The position numbers were made by a program, and so were the translations under genes. A DNA stretch of 6,570 nucleotides from Acidobacteriota bacterium (GTDB lineage: Bacteria > Acidobacteriota > Terriglobia > Acidiferrales > UBA7541): NCBI GenBank assembly GCA_003224515.1, contig QHZC01000242.1, forward strand, positions 1-6,570. Reading direction: 5' to 3'. This document shows positions 1-5,757 of this stretch, piece after piece. The notes below the pieces were generated by a model, which saw only the letters and a program-made list of their open reading frames with translations, was not told the DNA's origin and did not search any database. Each line of letters starts with the position of its first letter. The stretch's first letter is position 1.

Positions 1-1080
1 CAGCAGATCCACCAGCTGCGAATAATCCTTCTGCTCAAAATGGTGCAACGCGCGGCGGATCAGCCAGTGCGTTCCCAATTCACGCCGCAAAGCCGCAAGC
101 TCCTGGCTCTTGCCATTCTGCAAAAGTGCTTGTGAGACGCCGAGCGCGCCGCGAAAACCGGTAACGATTCCTCCGACGGTTGAAACTTTGACTTGTGCAG
201 CCGCGTCACCCACGAGATAGACTTCGCCGTTCCCGATTTGCCGGCGTACCGGCACCCAGCCGCGATACACCGGGATGCGTGCGCCTTGCCATTCGAGCGG
301 CTCCAACTGCTTCTTTTCGAGGAAGCGTTCGAAGCAGCGCTTTGTGTCGCTGCCGTGCTCGCCGATCACGCCCAGCGCGGCGCGTTCCGGCGATTCGGGG
401 ATCAACCAGTAAAAGTAGGGCGTATCATCAGGCACGAACCAGACACGGGTGGTATCGGGAGGGCAATCTTTCGGCGGCCGCACGATGGCTTGAACGAGAG
501 GCACGGTCTCGATCGGGGGCCATCCGGAAGTACGTGCCACCCGGCTCGCCGCGCCATCTGCGCCAACCACGCTGTCGGCGTGCAACTCCTCGTGCTTGCC
601 GCCGGATTCCAGCTCTAGCCGCAAGCCGCGCGCATTCGGACCGATTCCTAGGAAACGCGTATCGAACGATAGCGCCGCGCCGGCTTGTTGCGCCTCGCGG
701 GCCAGAGCCGGAATCAGGCGAGAGCGTTCAATGATAAGATCCGGCTTGGTCAGCGCGACCTGCGCCGAGCGGCCATCGGTGAAAAGCTCGAAACGGTGAA
801 TCTCGTTGATGATGCTTTCGCGGGCGGAAGTTCCCATTTGGTTGCGGAAGTGATCCGTGACAATCAGCGTGCGGGGTCGAGGCTCGAATTGAGGTTTTGA
901 TTCCAGAACGCGCACACGACAGCCGCCGCGCGCCACCCTCGCCGCGGTGAAGAGTCCCGCAGCGGAGCCGCCCACAATGATGACTTCCCGGTCGCCCCGG
1001 CCAGGCCGGGGCGGTGCTTCTGTGTTTTCCACAGTTTCCGTGTTTCCCAAGGACGTGCATTCCCTGCAATTTCCATCCAT
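1..1080 (-). CDS. Geranylgeranyl-reductase-family FAD-dependent oxidoreductase (C-terminus cut by window edge)
   Basis: The frame is open from the ATG at 1080 to position 1, giving 360 residues with no stop; the C-terminus lies outside. What is seen: a Rossmann dinucleotide loop VIIVGGSAAG (residues 33-42, the third Gly of the usual GxGxxG replaced), an acidic end to the next strand (VLESK, 58-62), the second FAD motif VVGADGAASR (171-180), and the flavin ribityl/pyrophosphate motif VYLVGDAAAQVK followed by STVGGI (287-305). This order fits flavoproteins of the geranylgeranyl reductase/UbiH-like fold. Known for the family: reduction of isoprenoid C=C bonds or related membrane substrates. The true substrate cannot be read here. 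The first 31 residues precede the FAD fold and look unstructured, rich in polar residues with two Cys (5 and 8). GGGA sits six bases before the ATG as a weak ribosome binding site. It follows the WecA-like gene by 170 bases and probably has its own promoter. A halogenase or monooxygenase is less likely. Confidence 0.85.
   Translation of the reverse strand, partial: MDGNCRECTSLGNTETVENTEAPPRPGRGDREVIIVGGSAAGLFTAARVARGGCRVRVLESKPQFEPRPRTLIVTDHFRNQMGTSARESIINEIHRFELFTDGRSAQVALTKPDLIIERSRLIPALAREAQQAGAALSFDTRFLGIGPNARGLRLELESGGKHEELHADSVVGADGAASRVARTSGWPPIETVPLVQAIVRPPKDCPPDTTRVWFVPDDTPYFYWLIPESPERAALGVIGEHGSDTKRCFERFLEKKQLEPLEWQGARIPVYRGWVPVRRQIGNGEVYLVGDAAAQVKVSTVGGIVTGFRGALGVSQALLQNGKSQELAALRRELGTHWLIRRALHHFEQKDYSQLVDLL
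993..1013. repeat. Perfect inverted repeat, 10-base arms, 1-base centre
   Basis: The left arm CGCCCCGGCC (993-1002) and its exact reverse complement (1004-1013) flank a single A at 1003. The arms are all G/C. The repeat lies inside codons 23-30 of the reductase, in the linker between the N-terminal tail and the FAD-binding strand (residues PPRPGRGD). In RNA the one-base centre would force some inner pairs open, leaving about eight strong pairs. No T tract follows, so it is not a standard terminator. Function unknown. Confidence 0.6.
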
Positions 1081-1165
1081 CAGGGATCCCACGCCAAAAA
1101 ATTTACCTGCTTCCCGCTCGACCCGTGTGGGACTCCTCGAGTTGTGAGTGAGAGGGCACCGGGTA

Positions 1166-1194
1166 AGTATAACGAATCCACCATCGAGGGCCAA
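1166..1194 (-). promoter_or_regulatory. Candidate sigma-70-type promoter of the reductase gene
   Basis: Read on the minus strand, TTGGCC (1194-1189) stands exactly 17 bases before TATACT (1171-1166). That is 4/6 and 5/6 to the sigma-70 consensus with ideal spacing. Transcription would begin near 1159, leaving a leader of about 80 bases before the ATG at 1080. It sits in the 170-base gap behind the WecA-like gene, where a promoter makes sense. Pattern match only; no experimental support. Confidence 0.45.
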
Positions 1195-1250
1195 CACGCG
1201 GAGGGCTTCAAAACCAGCAATGAACGATGCGCTCGAATCGGCAGGTTGTC

Positions 1251-2303
1251 TTAGGAAGCGTTGGAGGTCTTAGGCGTCTGGCGCTCATAGGGCGCGCGCT
1301 CAAGACAGGCAACGCCGGCAAAGATGATGCCGAGGGCCAGGGCCCCCACGAAGAAAGCCATTCGCGCGGAAAGATAAGTGACGAGCACGGCTGCGCCGCC
1401 GCCGATGGCGCCGAGCACATACAGCGTGAGAACGGCGCCACGGTGGCCGAGACCTAGATTGGAAAGGCGATGAGCAGCGTGGTCCTTCCCGGGCGTCGCA
1501 AAGGGCAGCAGCCCGCGCCGCGAGCGGGAAATCGTCACCAGCGTAGTGTCGAATACTGTCACGCCCAGAATCAGAATCGGCGCAAGCCACGAGGACAGAT
1601 GATTGGAGTTCTCTAGCCGTAGTTTCAGCCCCAGCGTGGCCATCAGGTAGCCAAGAAACATGGCGCCGCCATCGCCCATGAAAATTTTCGCGGGCTTGAA
1701 ATTCCAGCGGAGAAACCCGGTGGCCGCGCCGAGAACGGCGGCAGCCAGTGTGGTAACCAGCGTCTGGCCGTTCAGATAGGCCAGCATTGCGAAAAAAACA
1801 GATGCCATGGCCGCGACGCCTGCACACAAGCCGTCCATGTGGTCAAGGATGCTGAATGAGGCGGTAATTCCCACCACCCAAACCACCGTGAGAACGGCGT
1901 CCAGAAAATCCCCGCTGCGCCCGCCCACGAGCACGCTGAAAACCTGCGCGCGAATTCCGCTGACCAGCAGTATCGTCGCCGCCAGCGGCATGCCCACAAA
2001 GAGTTTCACTTGATGATGGAGCAGCCCGCGGTCGTCGAGAATGCCGACACCCGCGACGAGCGTCGCGCCGATGAGGATGCCCACAATCTGGGCGCGCGCA
2101 GGTCCGTTGAAGGCAAACAGCACCGCGATCACCACCGCGACGTGCATCGCCAGGCCGCCAAGAAGCGGGATCGGCGTAAGGTGAACTTTACGCGGCCCCG
2201 GCAGATCGACCATTCCAACACGCAGCGCGAGGGCGCGCACGGGAACGACGAGCATCAGCGACGCGAATAGTGCGATGAAAAAAGCCAGCAGGTCTGCGGC
2301 CAT
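1251..2303 (-). CDS. Polyprenyl-phosphate N-acetylhexosamine-1-phosphate transferase, WecA/TagO/MraY superfamily (glycosyltransferase family 4 integral membrane protein)
   Basis: Transfers a sugar-1-phosphate from a UDP-sugar to a polyprenyl phosphate at the inner membrane, the first committed step of a lipid-linked glycan. The longest frame opens at 2339 (362 residues). I prefer the ATG at 2303 (350 residues), because GAGG lies four bases before it, 2339 has no ribosome binding site, and the first membrane helix begins right after it. In 362-residue numbering: PGPRKVH and PIPLLGG (47-62), the catalytic Asp pair in GILDDRG (99-105), LDHMDGLCAGVA (165-176), FMGDGGAMFLG (220-230), and the cytoplasmic HAAHRL loop (287-292), all in family order. 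About ten hydrophobic segments make it polytopic. One oddity: in the usual NxxNxxDxxDGL signature both Asn are replaced (A160 and S163) and Gly becomes H167. WecA-like is likelier than MraY because the cell-wall gene neighbours of mraY are absent. The sugar donor is not identifiable from sequence. Confidence 0.88.
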   Translation of the reverse strand: MAADLLAFFIALFASLMLVVPVRALALRVGMVDLPGPRKVHLTPIPLLGGLAMHVAVVIAVLFAFNGPARAQIVGILIGATLVAGVGILDDRGLLHHQVKLFVGMPLAATILLVSGIRAQVFSVLVGGRSGDFLDAVLTVVWVVGITASFSILDHMDGLCAGVAAMASVFFAMLAYLNGQTLVTTLAAAVLGAATGFLRWNFKPAKIFMGDGGAMFLGYLMATLGLKLRLENSNHLSSWLAPILILGVTVFDTTLVTISRSRRGLLPFATPGKDHAAHRLSNLGLGHRGAVLTLYVLGAIGGGAAVLVTYLSARMAFFVGALALGIIFAGVACLERAPYERQTPKTSNAS

Positions 2304-2403
2304 GCAACCTCGTTTATCAAGTGAGACGAATCCGGCCATTGTGCTGCCGCCGGTGTCTCACGTGATCCTCGCCGGGTTGGGGGTCCGGCTCCCAAGTCGA
2401 GCT

Positions 2404-2428
2404 AAAAAAATGGCTGCCCCACACAGCC
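2404..2428 (-). terminator. Intrinsic (Rho-independent) terminator after the epimerase gene
   Basis: On the minus strand GGCTG (2428-2424) pairs with CAGCC (2416-2412) around a seven-base loop, followed by one A and a run of seven T (2410-2404). The stem is only five pairs but four of them are G-C, and the U tract is long. It stands about 75 bases after the epimerase stop and about 100 bases before the preferred start of the WecA-like gene, so it likely separates these two transcription units. Confidence 0.55.
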
Positions 2429-2502
2429 CAAACACAATACTGCGGTTTCAGTTTTGCGGCAATCTCCGGAAAGACATCTGTGCCAGGGTAGCTGTGAACC
2501 AT

Positions 2503-3444
2503 CTAATAACTTCTCAACCAGTCGATGGTGCGCTGGAGGCCCTCGCGGAAGAGCACTTTCGGTTCCCATCCGAGAAGTTTCTTGGCGAGAGAATTGTCAG
2601 CGACGCGGTTGAGAGGACCGGTGGGCATATCCTGGCGGAGCTTGATCTCGGCCTGGTGCCCTGTCAATTCGCACACCATTTTGGCGCAGTCGATCACGCG
2701 GATGCGCTCCATCGTTCCGAGGTTAATAGCCGTGCCGTCGCTAATCTTCTCCCCGGCCAGAATCGTGCCCTCGACGATGTCCTCAATGTAGGTCCAGTTG
2801 CGGATCTGCGTGCCGTCGCCCCACACTTCGAAAGGGTTCTGCCCGAGGAAAGCGCGGGCGATCATGGCGATGACCGCGTGATTCTCCACCCCGCGCGGGC
2901 CGTACACCGTGAAATAGCGGCAGGAAGCGGTTCCCATTCCGTGCTCTTTCGCATAAGCCTGCAGCGTGAATTCCCCCATCAACTTGGCCCAGCCGTAGGT
3001 ATTGTCGGCATCATTCGGGCCTTTCGTGAGGTCCTCCGTGAGATAGACTTCTTTCTTCGTGTCCGATTGCAGAAAATTCGGATACACGCAGCCGGAAGAG
3101 GCGAATACCACTTTTCTTACTTTGGCTTTGAGCGCTTCCGCAAACACCAGACCGTCCAGAAAAAAATTCGACGCCGGGCCAGCTTGGTGGAGGTCCATGT
3201 CGACGCCCTGCATCGCGGCACGGGTCACACCGGGCTCCCGCAAATCGGCCTGCAGAAAATCGACTTTGCCCGTGCCGAGGTGCTGGCGAATGTTGTCGAG
3301 ATGGCCGCTGCTCAGGTCATCGACGATGCGAACTTTTTTCGCGTCTCGCCCCAGGAGCCGATCGGTAAGCGTCGAGCCGATGAACGACGCTCCACCGGTT
3401 ACAAAAACAGTCTTTCCCGCCCAAAATCCGTCCCCCGTCGTCAC
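2503..3444 (-). CDS. NAD(P)-dependent nucleotide-sugar epimerase/dehydratase (extended SDR), with an apparent internal deletion
   Basis: 313 residues. Seen: Rossmann loop VFVTGGASFIGS (13-24), adenosine-ribose acidic residues IVDDLSSG (40-47), ADLRE (66-70), the SSGCVYP motif with active-site Ser (116-122), the catalytic YGWAK pair Y150/K154, and RYFTVYGPRG (176-185). The C-terminal half holds the sugar-nucleotide region, with IRNWTYIEDIVEG (214-226) and a PTGPLNRVADNS stretch (274-285). Odd: between D67 and S116 there is no HLAA-type strand, which normally lies near the bound cofactor. The sequence jumps from QGVDM to DLHQAGPASN at 3190-3201, about 15 residues shorter than I expect, and in frame. 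Activity is therefore uncertain. The start is a GTG with a strong Shine-Dalgarno sequence. The gene lies 24 bases behind the glycosyltransferase, so co-transcription and translational coupling are likely. The exact sugar (GalE-like, RmlB-like or other) cannot be told. Confidence 0.88.
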   Translation of the reverse strand: MTTGDGFWAGKTVFVTGGASFIGSTLTDRLLGRDAKKVRIVDDLSSGHLDNIRQHLGTGKVDFLQADLREPGVTRAAMQGVDMDLHQAGPASNFFLDGLVFAEALKAKVRKVVFASSGCVYPNFLQSDTKKEVYLTEDLTKGPNDADNTYGWAKLMGEFTLQAYAKEHGMGTASCRYFTVYGPRGVENHAVIAMIARAFLGQNPFEVWGDGTQIRNWTYIEDIVEGTILAGEKISDGTAINLGTMERIRVIDCAKMVCELTGHQAEIKLRQDMPTGPLNRVADNSLAKKLLGWEPKVLFREGLQRTIDWLRSY

Positions 3445-3454
3445 GCTCGAGGTG

Positions 3455-3461
3455 CCTCCTT
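3455..3461 (-). promoter_or_regulatory. Strong Shine-Dalgarno sequence fixing the GTG start of the epimerase
   Basis: AAGGAGG on the minus strand ends ten bases before the GTG at 3444-3442. It lies within the 24-base gap after the glycosyltransferase stop (TAG, 3471-3469). No ATG in the same frame offers a better start before the Rossmann loop, so this site supports the GTG. Confidence 0.7.
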
Positions 3462-3468
3462 GATTTTT

Positions 3469-4674
3469 CTATTTGACTGCCAGGTGATCGATGATTTCGA
3501 CGAATTTTTGCAATTCCTTCACTTTATCATAATCGGGTGCGGCGGCCCGCGCGGCCTCGCCCATGGCCTTCAACTTATTTGGGTCGGAAGCCAGGGCGCG
3601 CACGGCGCTGACGACTTCCGCGGGGCGGTCCGGATCCGCGGCGACAGCGAAGCCCCGCTGAACCCCCAGCGACACGGCGTCCGTCCCTGTTGGCGCAACC
3701 GCGACGATGGGTTTTCCCGCTGCGAGAATCCCGTATATTTTGCTGGGCACTACCACGCCTTCCAGGCCCCGCTTAACGGTAATGACGTGGGCATCGGCGG
3801 CCGCAAGTACCGACGGAATCTTGCTCGCCGGGAAAAACTCCAGAAAACGGATATTGCCGGAACCCGCGGCCGCTGCCTCGATTTGCGAGCGCTGCGCGCC
3901 ATCGCCCACAAACACGAGACCCACTCCGTCGCTCGCAAGGATGCGCGCGGCGGTCACCAGCGTGTTCCACGCGCCGTAGAAACCAAGGTTGCCGGCGTGC
4001 ACGAGAACAAACGAAAAGCTCCCACGAATCGCCCGGACAACTTCGGGATCAGGAGCCAGAAGGGCTATAGTCGGCGGAAGGATTTTGGTTCCATCGCGAA
4101 CAATCAGCACCCGGGCGGATTCCACACCTTTGGCAATAATACGCGCGCGCATGTCTTCACCGAGAACGACAAGGCGCGTCGCGCGTCGCAGCGCCCAGCG
4201 ATGCAGTTTTTCCCATACCTGTGCGAGCGACCCTGGCTCGACGAGCGAACCGCCAATGGCCATATCCGGATACATGTCGCGAATGTTGTAGACGTACGGC
4301 TTGCGTTTCAGCATGGCCACGATCGCGCCCACGATTCCCTGAAATGGCGGATCGGTCATTGCCAGCACCGCGTCGCAGGGTAGAAAGAGAGCGCGCGGAA
4401 TCGCCAGCGCGACGTAGCTGAGATAATTCACCGCCCGTTTTTTCATATCGAAGCGCGGAAAGGCCGTCGACCCGGTACGAATGATGCTCGCGCGGCCCGC
4501 GAGTTCCGTTTGGTAGGGCCGCCACGCGCGCCGTTCCGTGGGATCGTAAGACGGCCGCCCGCACAGCACCGTCACGCTATGCGCGATAGAAAGAGCCTCC
4601 ACGACGCTGTGCGCCATCTTCGCGGTCGCAGAAGTGTCCGGCGGAAAATACAGATTGAGCAGCAGGATGCGCAC
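3469..4674 (-). CDS. Family 4 glycosyltransferase (GT-B fold, WbuB-like)
   Basis: 401 residues, a usual length for GT4. It would transfer a sugar from a nucleotide donor to a lipid-linked or growing glycan at the cytoplasmic membrane face. Seen: N-terminal acceptor domain beginning MRILLLNLYFPPDTSATA (1-18), AMTDPPFQG (105-113), YNIRDMYPDMA (129-139) and VVLGEDM (169-175). The C-terminal donor domain opens with LVHAGNLGFYGAW (224-236), then VFVGDGAQ (254-261), FPASKIPSVLAAAD (281-294) and the donor-binding loop LEGVVVPSKIYGILAAGKP (304-322). The first Glu of the classical E-x7-E motif is present (E305), but the second position is Ile (313). The GTG start at 4674 is set by the conserved N-terminal strand. 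No Shine-Dalgarno precedes it; instead TACAAT lies six bases upstream. The epimerase follows by 24 bases, suggesting one operon. No signal peptide or membrane helix is evident. The sugar transferred is unknown. Confidence 0.88.
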   Translation of the reverse strand: MRILLLNLYFPPDTSATAKMAHSVVEALSIAHSVTVLCGRPSYDPTERRAWRPYQTELAGRASIIRTGSTAFPRFDMKKRAVNYLSYVALAIPRALFLPCDAVLAMTDPPFQGIVGAIVAMLKRKPYVYNIRDMYPDMAIGGSLVEPGSLAQVWEKLHRWALRRATRLVVLGEDMRARIIAKGVESARVLIVRDGTKILPPTIALLAPDPEVVRAIRGSFSFVLVHAGNLGFYGAWNTLVTAARILASDGVGLVFVGDGAQRSQIEAAAAGSGNIRFLEFFPASKIPSVLAAADAHVITVKRGLEGVVVPSKIYGILAAGKPIVAVAPTGTDAVSLGVQRGFAVAADPDRPAEVVSAVRALASDPNKLKAMGEAARAAAPDYDKVKELQKFVEIIDHLAVK

Positions 4675-4680
4675 GGAGAG

Positions 4681-4686
4681 ATTGTA
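4681..4686 (-). promoter_or_regulatory. Possible -10 element for a leaderless transcript of the glycosyltransferase
   Basis: TACAAT (5/6 to the -10 consensus) ends six bases before the GTG at 4674. A transcript starting the usual seven or so bases after a -10 element would start at or next to the start codon. The lack of a Shine-Dalgarno sequence fits. No -35 hexamer is visible at 16-18 bases upstream, so this stays tentative. Confidence 0.25.
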
Positions 4687-4725
4687 CAGAGTTCCCTCTC
4701 TCGCGGGCGCAGTCGCCTCACGATT

Positions 4726-4836
4726 TTAGGCAGGTTTTTTGAAGACCGGCGCAGCCGCCCGATTCAACTCATGAGCGGTTGGTTTCTTTTTTGGCGGCTT
4801 CTTGACTTCGCGTTTTCCTCTGTCCTTGTTTCCCAT
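4726..4836 (-). CDS. Small, highly basic protein of 36 residues, function unknown
   Basis: ATG at 4836, TAA at 4728-4726. The protein begins MGNKDRGKREVKKPPKKKPT and ends FKKPA. Twelve of 36 residues are Lys or Arg in the first 18 positions or so, with scattered Pro and no hydrophobic segment, so it should be soluble, disordered and strongly positive. The MGNKDRGK opening resembles short Lys-rich hypothetical proteins I recall from several bacterial phyla, which is memory and not a search result. It fills most of the gap between the carbamoyltransferase and the glycosyltransferase, 69 bases after one and 51 bases before the other, on the same strand. The ribosome binding site is weak (GGG a few bases before the ATG). 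A nucleic-acid- or ribosome-binding role would fit its charge, but nothing in the sequence proves it. Confidence 0.55.
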   Translation of the reverse strand: MGNKDRGKREVKKPPKKKPTAHELNRAAAPVFKKPA

Positions 4837-4874
4837 GCCCGATAGCTTGCCACACTTCGTTAACCATGGCTAGA

Positions 4875-4895
4875 GGCGGTGAACTTCAAACCGCC
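4875..4895 (-). terminator. Hairpin just downstream of the carbamoyltransferase stop
   Basis: Minus-strand GGCGGT (4895-4890) pairs with ACCGCC (4880-4875) across a nine-base loop, beginning about ten bases after the stop codon at 4908-4906. No T tract follows, so it is not a textbook intrinsic terminator. It could be a 3'-end-stabilising hairpin or a weak or Rho-assisted end. Confidence 0.3.
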
Positions 4896-4905
4896 GAATC
4901 AAGAG

Positions 4906-5757
4906 TTACGAGCGCGAGATCAGGAAATCGCCGAGGACCAGGGCATCCATCTGCGTGCGCAGAAAGCAATCGATCGCTTCTTCGGGGCGGCAGACAATAG
5001 GCTCGCTGTCGTTGAACGAAGTGTTGAGCACGACGGGCACGCCGGTGAGCTCGCGGAAAGCGGAAATGAGCGCGTGATAACGCGGATTGGCATCGCGGGT
5101 GACGGTTTGCAGCCGGCCGGTGCCGTCGACGTGCGTTGGCGCTGGAATCTTGTCGCGTTTCTCCGGGCGCACGCAGTAGGCCAGGGTCATAAACGGCGAG
5201 GCGTGCGACTTTTCAAAATACTCCGCGGTGGCCTCTCGGAGGATGGAAGGGGCAAACGGGCGAAAGATTTCGCGGTGTTTGATCCGGCGGTTGAGGATTT
5301 CCTTCATTTCCGCCCGGCGCGGATCGGCGACGATGCTGCGATTGCCAAGCGCGCGCGGACCCCATTCGGCGCGGCCCTGAAACCAGCCGAGAATTTTCCC
5401 ATCGGCGATGATCGCGGCGGCGAGCCGGGAAAGGTCTTCTTCGCCCAACTCGGCGATGGAGTAGCCACTCTCGGCCAGGCCTTTCGAACCAATCGCGCGG
5501 CGAATTTCCTCGCGCGAATATCCAGGTCCCCAGTAAGCGTGATCCATCACGAAGGAGCGCGGCTTGCCTAATTTCTGATGCCAAACGTAATACGCGGCGC
5601 CGACTGCCAAGCCCCCGTCTCCCGTTGCCGGATGAACGTAAACCTGTTCGAATGGCGTCGCGTCAAATATTTTTCCGTTCGCAACGCAATTGAAAGCCAC
5701 GCCACCGGCGAGACAAACGGCCTTCAGCCCAGTTCGCTCGGCAAGCTTTTTCAACAT
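4906..5757 (-). CDS. Carbamoyltransferase (NodU/CmcH family), C-terminal fragment
   Basis: 283 residues in the frame opening at the ATG at 5757. It starts inside the Kae1-like carbamoyltransferase domain: CLAGGVAFNCVANGK (15-29) and HPATGDGGLAVGAA (42-55) are the second lobe of that ASKHA-type fold. It continues through the YrdC-like C-terminal domain: GRAEWGPRALGNRSI (128-142), FRPFAPS (165-171), THVDGTGRLQTV (208-219) and PVVLNTSFND (241-250). Family role: carbamoyl phosphate plus ATP gives carbamoyl-adenylate, and the carbamoyl group then goes to a hydroxyl on a sugar or natural product. This fragment lacks the metal-binding first lobe, so it should not work alone. The ATG overlaps the upstream fragment's TGA by seven bases but has no Shine-Dalgarno sequence. 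I read it as the back part of one broken gene, not as an independent protein. Confidence 0.75.
   Translation of the reverse strand: MLKKLAERTGLKAVCLAGGVAFNCVANGKIFDATPFEQVYVHPATGDGGLAVGAAYYVWHQKLGKPRSFVMDHAYWGPGYSREEIRRAIGSKGLAESGYSIAELGEEDLSRLAAAIIADGKILGWFQGRAEWGPRALGNRSIVADPRRAEMKEILNRRIKHREIFRPFAPSILREATAEYFEKSHASPFMTLAYCVRPEKRDKIPAPTHVDGTGRLQTVTRDANPRYHALISAFRELTGVPVVLNTSFNDSEPIVCRPEEAIDCFLRTQMDALVLGDFLISRS

Noticed and set aside
193..734. Two overlapping plus-strand frames (141 and 179 codons)
   Set aside because: Both are antisense to the FAD reductase, which has three flavin motifs in order in its own frame.
1117..1141. Imperfect hairpin in the reductase leader (CTCGA/TCGAG plus CCC/GGG)
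   Set aside because: Five and three pairs separated by a five-base bulge make it weak. The six-T run downstream is too far from the stem for a terminator, and no riboswitch pattern is visible.
2371..2389. GCCGG/CCGGC inverted repeat before the WecA-like gene
   Set aside because: Five-base arms with a nine-base loop are expected by chance in GC-rich intergenic DNA, and no T tract or known operator form accompanies them.
2434..2462. Minus-strand TTGCCG and TATTGT separated by 17 bases as a promoter for the WecA-like gene
   Set aside because: Each hexamer matches only 4/6, and the start site would fall on the terminator hairpin itself, so the transcript would meet a terminator at once.
2317..2502. 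A 61-codon minus-strand frame starting directly after the epimerase stop (TAG-ATG)
   Set aside because: The position is tempting for coupled translation, but the frame runs through the terminator hairpin and T tract (Phe codons) and overlaps the longer start of the WecA-like gene. The peptide shows no recognisable pattern. Probably intergenic.
2275..4383. A 702-codon open frame on the plus strand
   Set aside because: It lies wholly antisense to the epimerase and glycosyltransferase and runs across the terminator and into the WecA-like start. Both minus-strand genes show full family motifs, while the plus translation is rich in Arg/His/Ala without recognisable motifs. GC-rich third positions explain the absence of stops.
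4786..4792. A-AAA-AAG heptamer in frame in the 36-residue gene, a classical -1 slippery sequence
   Set aside because: It arises from consecutive Lys codons. The -1 frame ends after about six codons and no stimulatory structure is obvious, so programmed frameshifting is not supported.
4879..5571. A 230-codon plus-strand open frame
   Set aside because: Antisense to the carbamoyltransferase C-terminal half, whose motifs are clear. No family pattern and no ribosome binding site stand out in the plus translation.
5751..5757. ATGTTGA overlap as evidence of two translationally coupled genes
   Set aside because: Start-stop overlaps often mark coupling, but here the break cuts one domain in half, no Shine-Dalgarno sequence serves the ATG, and residues expected on either side are missing.
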